Shown: positions 17,587 to 26,257, counted from the stretch's first letter. The stretch is DNA of 64,000 nt from Variovorax paradoxus (GCF_902712855.1 NZ_LR743507.1:2342001-2406000); one strand, 5' to 3'. Notes: generated from the letters alone by a model not told the origin. Numbers and translations: made by a program.

Positions 17587-18846
17587 TCAGGCGGGCGTCA
17601 TGCGCGCAAGGCGTTCCGATGCCGGCGGATGGGAGTAGTAGAAGCTGACGTACACGGGGTCCGGCGTGAGCGTCGAAGCGTTGTCCTGGTAGAGCTTGAG
17701 CAGTGCGGCCGACAGGTCGGCACCGCTGGTTTGTGCCACCGCGTAGGCATCGGCCTCGAATTCGTGCTTGCGCGACAGCCGTGCCGGCAGCGGTGCCACG
17801 AAGAAGCCGAACACTGGCACGGCGAGCATGAACAGCAGCAGCGCCAGCGCACTGTTGGGTGCGGCCATGTTTGGCTGTACGCCCAGGCCCGTGTAGAACC
17901 AGGCCTGCGTCGACACCCAGCCCAGCAATGCGAAGCCGGCGAGGCTCAGCGCGAACATGGCGACCAGCCGCTTCACGATGTGGCGATGCTTGAAATGGCC
18001 CAGCTCGTGGGCGAGCACGGCTTCGACTTCGCCTGCGTTCAGCTGGCGCAGCAGCGTGTCGTAGAACACCACGCGCTTGCTCGCGCCGAAACCGGTGAAG
18101 TAGGCATTGGCATGCGCGCTTCGGGTGCTGCCGTCCATCACGAACAGGCCCTTGGCCGCAAAGCCGCAGCGGTTCATCAGCGCTGTGACGCGCGCCTTCA
18201 GCGTAGGGTCGTCGAGCGGCTTGAATTTATTGAACAGCGGTGCAATGAAGGTCGGGTAAATCAGCATCAGCAGCAGGTTGAATCCCATCCAGGCGCCCCA
18301 GGCCCACAGCCACCACAGTTGGCCAGCGGCGCCCATGAGCCAGAGGATCAGTGCTGCAATGGGAAGACCGATCGCTGCACCCAGCAGCGTCGACTTCAGC
18401 ATGTCGGCCAGCCAGAGCTTCCAGGTCATCTTGTTGAAACCGAAGCGTTCTTCCAGCCGGAAGGTTTGCCAGAGTGTGAAAGGCAGCTCCAATAGCCCAC
18501 CGATGGCAGCGAAGGCTGCCAGCAGCGCCAATTGCTGCACCATGCCGCCGCCGATCCACGTCAGCAGCAGCCGGTTGAGCACGTCGAGCCCGCCGAGCAA
18601 TGTCCACCCAAGAAGCAGGGCTGCACTCCAGGCCATTTCCACCAGGCCAAAGCGGCCCTTGGCGATCGTGTAGTCGGCAGCCTTCTGGTGCGCGGCGATG
18701 GTGATGGTCTGCGCAAAAGCAGGCGGCACGGTGCCGCGATGCAATGCCACATGGCGTACCTGCCGAGAGGCGAGCCAGAACTTCACGAGCAGGCCGGCAA
18801 CCAGCGCGACCGCAAAAACAGTGGTGAAGATGATCGAATAGGACAT
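17587..18846 (-). CDS. M48 family (Ste24/CaaX-like) membrane metallopeptidase
   Basis: A 419-residue integral membrane zinc protease. The zinc site is HELGH in VLAHELGHFKHRH, with the third ligand in EFEADAYAV about 70 residues later. Five or more hydrophobic segments precede the catalytic site (near residues 5-25, 66-88, 100-122, 150-172 and 178-200), and two more follow it. The order fits the Ste24 subfamily, larger than HtpX. Bacterial members probably degrade misfolded membrane proteins. It is divergent from orn with only 58 nt between the start codons. Confidence 0.9.
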   Translation of the reverse strand: MSYSIIFTTVFAVALVAGLLVKFWLASRQVRHVALHRGTVPPAFAQTITIAAHQKAADYTIAKGRFGLVEMAWSAALLLGWTLLGGLDVLNRLLLTWIGGGMVQQLALLAAFAAIGGLLELPFTLWQTFRLEERFGFNKMTWKLWLADMLKSTLLGAAIGLPIAALILWLMGAAGQLWWLWAWGAWMGFNLLLMLIYPTFIAPLFNKFKPLDDPTLKARVTALMNRCGFAAKGLFVMDGSTRSAHANAYFTGFGASKRVVFYDTLLRQLNAGEVEAVLAHELGHFKHRHIVKRLVAMFALSLAGFALLGWVSTQAWFYTGLGVQPNMAAPNSALALLLFMLAVPVFGFFVAPLPARLSRKHEFEADAYAVAQTSGADLSAALLKLYQDNASTLTPDPVYVSFYYSHPPASERLARMTPA

Positions 18847-18892
18847 GGAGCGGCGAGTTTAGTCCCGGGTATCTGGCGCCGCAGCCTTCGAC

Positions 18893-18898
18893 GACAAT
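18893..18898 (+). promoter_or_regulatory. -10-like hexamer six bases before the orn start codon
   Basis: GACAAT ends six bases before the ATG at 18905, which is the same spacing as at 13050 and 58264. This suggests a leaderless transcript; no ribosome binding site is visible. Confidence 0.35.
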
Positions 18899-18904
18899 CC
18901 TGCG

Positions 18905-19501
18905 ATGCCTGAATCTCTCGACCCGACGTCCCCGGCCGAAGTGCCCACCCTGAAGAAAAGCGACCAGAACCTAGTCTGGCTCGACTGTGAAATGAGCGGC
19001 CTCGATCCTGAGAAAGAGCGCCTGCTCGAAATTGCGGTGGTCGTGACCGGCCCCGAGCTTACGCCTCGCATTGACGGGCCAGTGCTCGTCATTCACCAGA
19101 GCGATGCGGTGCTCGACGCCATGGACGCGTGGAACAAGGGCACCCATGGCCGCAGCGGCCTGATCGACAAGGTCAAGGCCTCCACGCTGGACGAGGCCGC
19201 TGCCGAGCAGCAGCTGCTGGAATTCATCGCCAAGTACATTCCCCGCAGTGGCTCGCCGATGTGCGGCAACACCATCGGCCAGGACCGGCGCTTCCTGGTC
19301 AAGTACATGCCCAAGCTGGAGGCGTATTTCCACTACCGCAACCTGGATGTCAGCACCCTCAAGGAGCTTGCCAAGCGCTGGAAGCCCGCGGCCTACAACA
19401 GCTTCAAGAAGCAGCAGGCCCACACTGCTCTGGCCGATGTGCACGAATCCATCGAAGAGCTGGCGCACTACCGCGAAACCTTCCTGCGTCTCGTGGATTG
19501 A
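18905..19501 (+). CDS. orn: Oligoribonuclease
   Basis: Orn is the 3'-5' exoribonuclease that finishes RNA decay by cutting dinucleotides, including pGpG from c-di-GMP turnover. The 198-residue protein is a DEDDh enzyme: Asp and Glu in LVWLDCEMSGLDPEKERLLEIA, a further Asp in GQDRRFL, and the final HxxxxxD in AHTALADVHESIEEL. A roughly 19-residue N-terminal extension precedes the catalytic core, longer than in E. coli. It is monocistronic and divergent from the M48 protease. Confidence 0.95.
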   Translation: MPESLDPTSPAEVPTLKKSDQNLVWLDCEMSGLDPEKERLLEIAVVVTGPELTPRIDGPVLVIHQSDAVLDAMDAWNKGTHGRSGLIDKVKASTLDEAAAEQQLLEFIAKYIPRSGSPMCGNTIGQDRRFLVKYMPKLEAYFHYRNLDVSTLKELAKRWKPAAYNSFKKQQAHTALADVHESIEELAHYRETFLRLVD

Positions 19502-19574
19502 GTCGGGTTGCAGGCCGCGGCGCAGATTGCAGCCTTCTGCATCAACGGCGTTAGGTAAAAACCCGAATTCGTGC

Positions 19575-19580
19575 CATAAT
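19575..19580 (+). promoter_or_regulatory. Promoter -10 of the DEAD-box helicase gene
   Basis: CATAAT followed by TGCGGGCTT, close to the rpsP and rplS promoters. The transcript would start near 19588 and carry a leader of about 205 nt that contains a short GC hairpin (CCCGGGCGTCAGCCCGGG, near 19693-19710). Confidence 0.5.
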
Positions 19581-19792
19581 TGCGGGCTTCGCTGACCGGT
19601 CGGGTATTTCAAGTCCGGCCAGCGTCTCTTGCATCTCCCTATCTTGCACACCGCGCCCGATCGCATTCGCTGATCAAAAAAGGGCCGCAGTCCCGGGCGT
19701 CAGCCCGGGGTTGAATGTCGTTGGATGGTTGATGTTTTTAACCACCAACGGGGCGCCGCCCACGGCAGCGCTCGCGTTTGAGATTGATATTC

Positions 19793-21655
19793 ATGACCGA
19801 CGCTTTTGAAGCGCAGGGCGAGTTCGCGCCTGTGCAATCCGCTACCCATAACGAATTCACCGCTTCCACGGATACCGTGTCCGAGGCGCCCATCCTCGAG
19901 GTGCTGGATGCAGCTGCGCCCGAGGCGCCCGCAACCGAAGAACCCGCCGCGCCCAATGGCTTCATCAAACTGGGCCTCGCGCCCGAGCTGATCGCCGCCG
20001 TGGCCGACATGGGCTTCACCCAGCCCACGACCGTCCAGGAAAAGGTCATCCCCATTGCCATGGGCGAGCCGGCCGGTGCCGCTCAATCGGCGCGTTTCGT
20101 CGACTTGATGGTTTCCAGCCAGACCGGCTCGGGCAAGACCGCTGCCTTCTTGCTGCCCGTGCTGCACACGCTGATCAAGCGCCAGGCCGAGGCCGAAGCC
20201 GAAGCCAAGGCCGAGTTCCAGCGGCTGGCCGCCGAAGCTGCTGCGCGTGGCGAAGCCGCGCCTAAGAAGCCGAAGCGCAAGGACCCGACCAACGCACGCC
20301 ATTTCAAGGCCGCCACACCCGGTGCCTTGGTGCTTTGCCCGACGCGTGAACTCGCGCAGCAAGTGGCGCACGATGCCATCGAGCTGGTTCGCCACTGCCG
20401 CGGCCTGCGTATCGCCAACGTGGTGGGCGGCATGCCTTACCAGCTTCAGATCGCTCGCCTGCAGAACGCCGACCTCGTGGTCGCCACGCCGGGCCGCCTG
20501 CTCGACCTGCAACGCTCGATGCAGATCAAGCTCGACCAGGTCAAGTTCCTGGTGGTCGACGAAGCCGACCGCATGCTCGACCTCGGCTTTGCCGACGACC
20601 TGGCCGAAGTCAACCAGCTCACCATCGAGCGCCAGCAGACCATGATGTTCAGCGCCACCTTCGCGCCGCGCATCCAGCAGCTGGCCACCCGTGTGATGCG
20701 CGAACCGCAACGTGTGACCATCGACAGCCCGCAAGAGAAGCACGCCAACATCAAGCAGGTGCTGTTCTGGGCCGATAACGCCCAGCACAAGCGCAAGCTG
20801 CTGGACCACTGGCTGCGCGACACCACCATCAACCAGGCCATCGTGTTCGCGAGCACGCAGGTTGAGTGCGACGGTCTCGCCAACGACCTGCAGCAGGACG
20901 GCTTCAGCGCCGTGGCGCTGCACGGTGCGCTGAGCCAGGGCCTGCGCAACCGCCGCCTGATGGCACTGCGCCAAGGCCAGGTGCAGATCCTGGTGGCAAC
21001 CGACGTTGCCGCTCGCGGCATCGACGTGCCGACCATCACCCACGTGTTCAACTTCGGTCTGCCGATGAAAGCCGAGGACTACACCCACCGCATCGGCCGC
21101 ACCGGCCGTGCCGGCCGCGACGGCATCGCTGTCACGTTCGCTGAGTTCCGTGATCGCCGCAAGATCATGGACATCGAGCACTACAGCCGCCAGCAATTCA
21201 AGGCGGAAGTGGTGCCGGGCATGGAGCCGCAACAGCGCATGCCGCAGTCGCGCCCGCCGCAAGGCGAATTCCGCGGCGGCCGCGGCGACAACCATTCGCG
21301 CGACCGCAAGTTCGGCGGCGGTGGTGGTTATCGTGGCAACAACGGCGGTGGCTATGCCGGCGCCAGCGGCTTCAACGACCGCAATTCGCGCGGTCCGGGT
21401 GCACCGGGCCCACGTGGCTTCCAGGGCCAGAACGCCGGTTTCGGTGGCGGTCGTGACGAAGGTGGCTACGGCCGCAAGCCGGGCTGGGGCGACAGCGCTC
21501 CGCGTGGCGGCCACGGTCATGGTGGCGGCCGCGGCGACGGCGGCGGCTTCGCTCCGCGCGAAGGCTTCGCGCCCCGCGGCGCAGGCCATGGCGGCCAGGG
21601 CAAGGTGTTCGTGCCCCGCGACGCGCAAAAGCGTTCGTTCAAGCCCAGCCGCTGA
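19793..21655 (+). CDS. DEAD-box ATP-dependent RNA helicase (RhlE-like)
   Basis: A 620-residue RNA helicase. Motifs run in order: Q motif FTQPTTVQEKVIP, motif I SQTGSGKT, Ia PTRELAQQ, TPGRLLD, motif II DEAD, motif III SATFAP, and VI HRIGRTGRAG. Between motifs I and Ia there is an insertion of about 45 charged and Ala-rich residues (QAEAEAEAKAEFQRLAAEAA, then KKPKRKDPTN). The last 160 residues form a Gly/Arg/Asn-rich tail with RGG-like repeats, typical of RNA-binding tails in RhlE and CsdA relatives. ATG 19793 is preferred over an in-frame TTG five codons upstream. Confidence 0.92.
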   Translation: MTDAFEAQGEFAPVQSATHNEFTASTDTVSEAPILEVLDAAAPEAPATEEPAAPNGFIKLGLAPELIAAVADMGFTQPTTVQEKVIPIAMGEPAGAAQSARFVDLMVSSQTGSGKTAAFLLPVLHTLIKRQAEAEAEAKAEFQRLAAEAAARGEAAPKKPKRKDPTNARHFKAATPGALVLCPTRELAQQVAHDAIELVRHCRGLRIANVVGGMPYQLQIARLQNADLVVATPGRLLDLQRSMQIKLDQVKFLVVDEADRMLDLGFADDLAEVNQLTIERQQTMMFSATFAPRIQQLATRVMREPQRVTIDSPQEKHANIKQVLFWADNAQHKRKLLDHWLRDTTINQAIVFASTQVECDGLANDLQQDGFSAVALHGALSQGLRNRRLMALRQGQVQILVATDVAARGIDVPTITHVFNFGLPMKAEDYTHRIGRTGRAGRDGIAVTFAEFRDRRKIMDIEHYSRQQFKAEVVPGMEPQQRMPQSRPPQGEFRGGRGDNHSRDRKFGGGGGYRGNNGGGYAGASGFNDRNSRGPGAPGPRGFQGQNAGFGGGRDEGGYGRKPGWGDSAPRGGHGHGGGRGDGGGFAPREGFAPRGAGHGGQGKVFVPRDAQKRSFKPSR

Positions 21656-21692
21656 TTCTTGTCGAGCGGCATGACAGCCGCTTCGTCCCCCG

Positions 21693-21725
21693 AAAGCCCG
21701 CGCTTCTCACGAACGCGGGCTTTTT
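21693..21725 (+). terminator. Rho-independent terminator after the RNA helicase
   Basis: A 10-bp stem AAAGCCCGCG/CGCGGGCTTT with an 11-nt loop is followed by TTTTTC. It separates the helicase from the catabolic operon that follows. Confidence 0.88.
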
Positions 21726-21766
21726 CATCTCGGGTTTCCGAGCGGTCGGGTGTTGTCGGATATTGA

Positions 21767-21795
21767 TTGACATCTGAATCGATGAAAAGTAATGT
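21767..21795 (+). promoter_or_regulatory. Promoter of the octopine-dehydrogenase-like operon
   Basis: A perfect TTGACA (21767-21772) is separated by 17 nt from TAATGT (21790-21795). Predicted transcription starts near 21802, about 65 nt before the first ATG. The surrounding 60 bases are AT-rich compared with the neighbouring genes. Confidence 0.6.
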
Positions 21796-21866
21796 AATGG
21801 CGCATTGCTCCTCCGGGTCCGTCCTGCGGCCGCCGGTTCTTCGACACCTGCTTTTCGACTTTCGAC

Positions 21867-22940
21867 ATGAAAATTGCGATTCTTGGGGGTGGTCATGGCG
21901 CCTACGCAGCCGCCGCCGACCTGTCTGAAACCGGCCATGAAGTGCGCCTGTGGCGCCGCGATGCCGCCGCGCTTGAGCCGGTCATTCGCGCCGGTGCAAT
22001 CACGCTGAAGGACGCCGACGGCGCTCGCGAGGCTCCGATTGCACTGGCCACCGCCGACATCGGCGCCGCGCTGAACGGTGCCGAGCTGATCGTCATTCCC
22101 ACGCCCGCCATTGCGCAGCACGACATCGCACTTGCGATGGCGCCGCATCTCGTCGACGGCCAGGTGGTCTTCCTGCCGCCAGGCACTTTCGGCAGCTATG
22201 TGATGGCGAAGACGGTGAAGGACGCCGGCAGCCGAGCGGACGTCGCCTGGGCCGAGACCGGCACCTTGCCCTATCTGGCGCGCAAGCACGGCGAGCGGGA
22301 GGTCAACGTCACCATCCGCGCCATCCGGCTGCCCACCGGCGTCTACCCGGCTCGCAAGGAGGCGCAGGCCATCGAAGTGATCCGCAAGGCCTACCCCGCC
22401 GTGCATGGCTGTGGCGACGCGCTCTCGGGCGCGCTGATGAATGCCGGCCCCATCATCCATCCGCCGCTGATGGTGATGAACGCCGCGCCGCTGCAGCACT
22501 TCGAACGGTGGGACATCCACAACGAAGGCACACAACGTGCAGTGCGCGATGTGACCGATCGGCTCGACCAGGAGCGCATTGCAGTGCGCGAGGCCTTCGG
22601 GCAGCACGCGCCGCACTATCCGCTGGCCGACCACTACAACAACGACCAGTGGATGTACGGCGACGCGCACAAGCAGCTCGTGAAATCGGGCGACTGGCGC
22701 GAGAACATCGACCTGCACTCGCACCGCTACATCACCGAGGACACCGAGCTCGGCCTGGCTTTTCTGGCGTCGGCCGCGCGCCATGCGGGCGTGGACGCTC
22801 CCATCGCGCATGGCCTGCTGGCCATCGTGGGTGGATTTCTCGGTCGCGATCTGCGCCGCGGTCCTCGCACATTCGAAAGCCTGGGCCTGGCCGACCTGAG
22901 CGCCGCCCAGCTCAAGCAGAGGCTGCACGATGGCGAATGA
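21867..22940 (+). CDS. NAD/NADP octopine/nopaline dehydrogenase family protein
   Basis: A 357-residue oxidoreductase. The N-terminal Rossmann domain starts at residue 1 with KIAILGGGHGAYAAAADLSETGHEVRLWRR, recognisable by the GGGHGAYA dinucleotide-binding turn. The C-terminal helical domain contains NAGPIIHPPLMVMNA and HYNNDQWMYGDAH, the octopine dehydrogenase domain pattern with a catalytic His. Opine dehydrogenases couple an amino acid to a 2-oxo acid reductively; the substrate here is unknown. It leads a four-gene operon and overlaps the next gene by 11 nt. Confidence 0.85.
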   Translation: MKIAILGGGHGAYAAAADLSETGHEVRLWRRDAAALEPVIRAGAITLKDADGAREAPIALATADIGAALNGAELIVIPTPAIAQHDIALAMAPHLVDGQVVFLPPGTFGSYVMAKTVKDAGSRADVAWAETGTLPYLARKHGEREVNVTIRAIRLPTGVYPARKEAQAIEVIRKAYPAVHGCGDALSGALMNAGPIIHPPLMVMNAAPLQHFERWDIHNEGTQRAVRDVTDRLDQERIAVREAFGQHAPHYPLADHYNNDQWMYGDAHKQLVKSGDWRENIDLHSHRYITEDTELGLAFLASAARHAGVDAPIAHGLLAIVGGFLGRDLRRGPRTFESLGLADLSAAQLKQRLHDGE

Positions 22941-23934
22941 AGCTGCGCTGCCGCGCTTTGCGGCGGTCGGCGCGGGCCGCATGGGGCGCGGCATTGCGAT
23001 CGCGTTCGCCTATGCCGGTCGCCGCATTTCGCTGATCGACCTGCGCCCGCGCACCGACGACGCGTGGCAGCGCCTGCGTGACGAGGCCAGGGCCGAGATC
23101 GAAGGCAGCCTCTCGGGTCTTGCGCAACTCGGCGTGATCGACGCGGCGCAGATCGAGCGAATCGCCGCACGCGTCGAGTTCGTCAAAGCCTCCGACGCTC
23201 CGCAGGCCCTCGCGGCGGCGGAACTCGTGTTCGAAGGCGTGCCGGAGACGATGGAGGCCAAGCGCGAGGCGTTCGAGCATCTCAACCGCCATTGCCGCGA
23301 CGACGCCATCCTCACCTCGACCACCAGCAGCATCCTCGTGACGCAGCTGGCGGCGCTCGTGCGGCTGCCGGAGCGCTTCCTCAACATGCACTGGCTCAAT
23401 CCGGCTTACGTGATTCCGGTCGTGGAGCTCAGCTGCCATCCGGCCACCGACGGTGCCGTGCTCGCGCGGACCAAGGCGCTGATGGAAGAGATCGGCAAGC
23501 TGCCCGTGGTCTGCGGCGCTTCGCCCGGATACATCGTGCCGCGGCTGCAGGCGCTGGTGATGAACGAAGCCGCACGCATGATCGAAGAGGGCGCTGCTAC
23601 TGCCGAAGAGATCGACAAGGCCACGCGATATGGCCTGGGCCTGCGCTTCGCCGCGCTGGGTGTGGTCGAGTTCATCGACTTCGGTGGTTGCGACATTCTT
23701 CATCACGCAAGCCGAGAGTTGTCGGCCTCGCTCGATGCCGGCCGCTACACAGCGCCGTCCATCGTCGGCCGCATGGTCGAGCAGGGCCGCCTGGGTCTGA
23801 AGAGCGGCAGCGGCTTCTACAGCTACGAAGGCCGCGACATTCCGGCCTACCGGCGCGATGTGCTCTCGCGCACGCTCGGCGAACTGCGTCATGCAGGCCT
23901 GTGGCGTGCGCCCGCCGACGAGACCTTGCCATGA
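22930..23934 (+). CDS. 3-hydroxyacyl-CoA dehydrogenase family NAD-dependent enzyme
   Basis: A 334-residue dehydrogenase with the NAD-binding GAGRMGRGIAIAFAYAG near residue 15, the segment STTSSILVTQLA, and the catalytic His in NMHWLNPAYVIPVVEL. The C-terminal domain is single (LRFAALGVVEFIDFGG, then GLKSGSGFYSYEG). The mix of features resembles the short relatives that act on carnitine, gulonate or hydroxy acids as much as true 3-hydroxyacyl-CoA enzymes, so the substrate is open. Its TGA overlaps the ATG of the hydrolase downstream. Confidence 0.85.
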   Translation: MANEAALPRFAAVGAGRMGRGIAIAFAYAGRRISLIDLRPRTDDAWQRLRDEARAEIEGSLSGLAQLGVIDAAQIERIAARVEFVKASDAPQALAAAELVFEGVPETMEAKREAFEHLNRHCRDDAILTSTTSSILVTQLAALVRLPERFLNMHWLNPAYVIPVVELSCHPATDGAVLARTKALMEEIGKLPVVCGASPGYIVPRLQALVMNEAARMIEEGAATAEEIDKATRYGLGLRFAALGVVEFIDFGGCDILHHASRELSASLDAGRYTAPSIVGRMVEQGRLGLKSGSGFYSYEGRDIPAYRRDVLSRTLGELRHAGLWRAPADETLP

Positions 23935-24728
23935 ACATCCGCCGCGCCTTTGCGGACCTGTCGGTGGGGCAGGTGCACTACGCGGAATGCGGGGACGCGC
24001 AAGCACCTGCCGTGCTGCTGCTGCACCAGTCGCCGCGCAGCTGGGCCGAGTACCGTGCGGTGCTGCCGTTGATCGGCGTGCATCGCCGTGCCATTGCAAT
24101 GGACACCGCCGGCTTCGGCGATTCCGAGGATGGCGGCGTGCCCGCGAGCATCGAGCAATGGGCGCGCGTGGCGTGTGAGCTGCTCGACGTGCTGAACATC
24201 GTGCAGGTCGACGTGGTCGGACATCACACCGGCGGCGTGGTGGCAGTCGAACTGGCTGCCGCGTTTTCCGATCGGATTCGCAGCCTCGTGCTGTCGTCGA
24301 CACCCTTCACCGACGAGCATTTCCGTCGCGCGCGTGCCCAACGTCCGCCGATCGACGAAGTTGCACCCAGTGAAGACGGTTCGCATCTCGCTGCGTTGTG
24401 GCAGAAGCGCCAGGGTTTCTATCCGCCGGGACGCCCTGATCTGCTCGAGGCTTTCGTGCGCGATGCACTGAAGGTCGAGCGTGTCGAGGAGGGTCACCGT
24501 GCCGTCGCGTCGTACCGCATGGAAGACCGGATCGGACGCCTCGTGCAGCCCACGTTGATCGTTCGAGCCGCCCTCGATCCTTTCGCTGCCCCGCATGCGG
24601 CAGAACTGCAGCATCACCTGCCGCGTGCACGCATCGTCGATATCGACGGCGGCATGGTGCCGCTGCCCGACCAGATGCCCGAGGTTTTCGCGCAGACGGT
24701 GCTCGACTTCCTGGCAACGTTGCCATGA
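23931..24728 (+). CDS. Alpha/beta hydrolase fold protein with His at the nucleophile position
   Basis: A 265-residue alpha/beta hydrolase fold protein. The strand-turn-helix nucleophile elbow reads VVGHHTGG (residues 95-102), so the residue that should be Ser, Asp or Cys is His99. The usual HG oxyanion turn is LLHQSPRSW (about residues 30-38). Late elements look regular: DPFAAPHAAELQHHLP and VPLPDQMPEVF. Either it uses different chemistry, such as a lyase or cofactor-free reaction, or it is not a classical hydrolase. It is coupled by ATGA overlaps on both sides. Confidence 0.8.
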   Translation: MNIRRAFADLSVGQVHYAECGDAQAPAVLLLHQSPRSWAEYRAVLPLIGVHRRAIAMDTAGFGDSEDGGVPASIEQWARVACELLDVLNIVQVDVVGHHTGGVVAVELAAAFSDRIRSLVLSSTPFTDEHFRRARAQRPPIDEVAPSEDGSHLAALWQKRQGFYPPGRPDLLEAFVRDALKVERVEEGHRAVASYRMEDRIGRLVQPTLIVRAALDPFAAPHAAELQHHLPRARIVDIDGGMVPLPDQMPEVFAQTVLDFLATLP

Positions 24729-25609
24729 AGGCCGTGCGTGTCCATGGCTTCAATGCCGAGCCCGTGCTGGAAGAGGTCGCGGACCCTGTCGCCCGCCCGG
24801 GCCGCACTATCGTGCGCATGGAAGCCGCCACGGTTGGCCATATCGACCGCACCGTGTGGCGCGGCAGCTTCCTGCGCCACCCGCCGCTGCCGTACACGCC
24901 GGGCGTGGAAGCCGCGGGGGTTGTCGTTGCGAGCGATCGCCACAGCATAGGACAGCGCGTGTGGCTGCGTGGCAGCGGGCTCGGCACGCTCTTCGATGGC
25001 ACCTGGTGCGAACTCGTCGAGGCGCCCGACGAAGCGCTGGGACTGTTGCCCGACGGCGTCGCGATGACGCTGGGTGCCGCGTTCTTCTCTCCATGCACAT
25101 CCGCATGGGTTGCATTGCACGACGTGGCCAAGCTGCAGCCCGGGGAAGAAGTGCTTGTGAGCGGTGCGAGCGGCGCCGTCGGTTCGCTCGTGATGCAACT
25201 CGCCAGCGACCTGGGTTGCGTGGCGACGCCGGTCGACCCGAATGCCGAGGCGCCACCAGTCGCCAGCGCCGACTTGCTGATAGACACCGTCGGCGGCGAC
25301 ATTCTCTCGAAAGTCCTTCCTGCAGTACGACCCGGCGGGCGTGCCGTGCTGATCGGCTACACAGCTGGGCCAACGTTGCAGCTGGACATTGCACACTTCC
25401 TGCAACGCGATGTTGCGCTCCTGCCGCTCAACATGTTTCGACGTGAATCAGCGGGCCGTGCTGCCGCGCCCGAACTGCTTGCAAGGTTGGCCGATGGCCG
25501 CCTGCATCTGGACGTCCGGCCGTTCGCGCTCGCCGATGCGGCCCGGGCTCTGGATTGGATTGCGCAACGCGGCCACCGCGGACGCGCGGTTCTCGTGGCT
25601 CGCCCCTGA
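24725..25609 (+). CDS. Zinc-independent MDR oxidoreductase (quinone oxidoreductase-like)
   Basis: A 294-residue medium-chain dehydrogenase/reductase. The N-terminal GroES-like domain has TPGVEAAGVVV, and the NADPH-binding turn is VSGASGAVGSLVMQLA (about residues 139-154). The zinc ligands of alcohol dehydrogenases are absent, placing it with quinone and enoyl reductases. The protein is somewhat short for the family (usually about 320-340). It is the last gene of the operon and converges on the MarR gene with 18 nt between stops. Confidence 0.82.
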   Translation: MKAVRVHGFNAEPVLEEVADPVARPGRTIVRMEAATVGHIDRTVWRGSFLRHPPLPYTPGVEAAGVVVASDRHSIGQRVWLRGSGLGTLFDGTWCELVEAPDEALGLLPDGVAMTLGAAFFSPCTSAWVALHDVAKLQPGEEVLVSGASGAVGSLVMQLASDLGCVATPVDPNAEAPPVASADLLIDTVGGDILSKVLPAVRPGGRAVLIGYTAGPTLQLDIAHFLQRDVALLPLNMFRRESAGRAAAPELLARLADGRLHLDVRPFALADAARALDWIAQRGHRGRAVLVARP

Positions 25610-25627
25610 TCGGCGAGCCCGAACGCT

Positions 25628-26113
25628 TCACTCCTCTTCCGGCTCCTCGACGGGCACATGCACGTGCAAGTCGATCATCTGCCGCAAGGTGTGCTTGAGC
25701 TCTTCGGCGCGCCGCAACCCGAAGGGCTCCAGCACGCGCCGCTCGTGGTCGCGAGCAAGTTCCATCAGGTGCTCGACCGCCTTCAGCCCTTGCCTTGTGA
25801 TGCGCACCAGCGTGATGCGGCGATCACTTTCGTGGGGCAGTCGCTCGACCTGTCCTCGTGCCTCCATGCGGTCCAGCAGCCGCGTCACCGTGGGCTGCTT
25901 GGTCACCGTCACCTGCGCGAGCTGGCCGATGCTGATCGCTTCGCTGCCTGCGAGCGAAGCCATCACACGCCATTCGGAGATGGAGAACCCCTGCTGCCGC
26001 GCAACCTCGTGGAACTCCGAAGAGATCAACTGGCTGGCCTGCGCGAGCAGCGCCGGCAGATAGTCGTCGACGAAGCGATGCGAGGCCGACTCGGGTGTTG
26101 AGGGCTCAGCCAT
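25628..26113 (-). CDS. MarR family transcriptional regulator (first of two bracketing the catabolic locus)
   Basis: A 161-residue winged-helix regulator with helices FHEVARQQGFSISEWRVMASLAG and the recognition region VTVTKQPTVTRLLDRMEARGQVERLPHESDRRITLVRIT, whose beta-wing DRR motif is typical of MarR. MarR proteins usually repress a divergent operon and release DNA on binding an aromatic acid. It is divergent from the ior-like operon across a short AT-rich gap. The ATG at 26113 is chosen because a GGGGC element precedes it; a start at 26152 has no ribosome binding site. In Variovorax auxin loci two MarR genes flank a similar gene set. Confidence 0.88.
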   Translation of the reverse strand: MAEPSTPESASHRFVDDYLPALLAQASQLISSEFHEVARQQGFSISEWRVMASLAGSEAISIGQLAQVTVTKQPTVTRLLDRMEARGQVERLPHESDRRITLVRITRQGLKAVEHLMELARDHERRVLEPFGLRRAEELKHTLRQMIDLHVHVPVEEPEEE

Positions 26114-26160
26114 GAACGCGCCCCGTGCATGTGGCGGGCACGCTGCTTGCATGTCTAGGG

Positions 26161-26257
26161 TAATTCATGATTGTGGATACATTCATTTGTCAACATTATA
26201 GAAAGCACGATGTGGCAGCTGAAGCGCATCGTCCCACGATAGACAACAAGGACCCAC
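26161..26257. promoter_or_regulatory. Divergent control region between MarR gene and the ior-like operon
   Basis: An AT-rich stretch with a minus-strand TTGACA (26193-26188) that could drive the MarR gene, and plus-strand candidates TTGTGG with CATTATAG for the operon. ATTCATG (26163-26169) and ATTCATT (26181-26187) form a direct repeat 18 nt apart that partly covers these elements and may be the MarR operator. The operon's ATG at 26258 is preceded by AAGGA. Confidence 0.5.

Noticed and set aside
19700..21628. A minus-strand open frame opposite the DEAD-box helicase
   Set aside because: The plus strand has every helicase motif; the antisense product is low-complexity.
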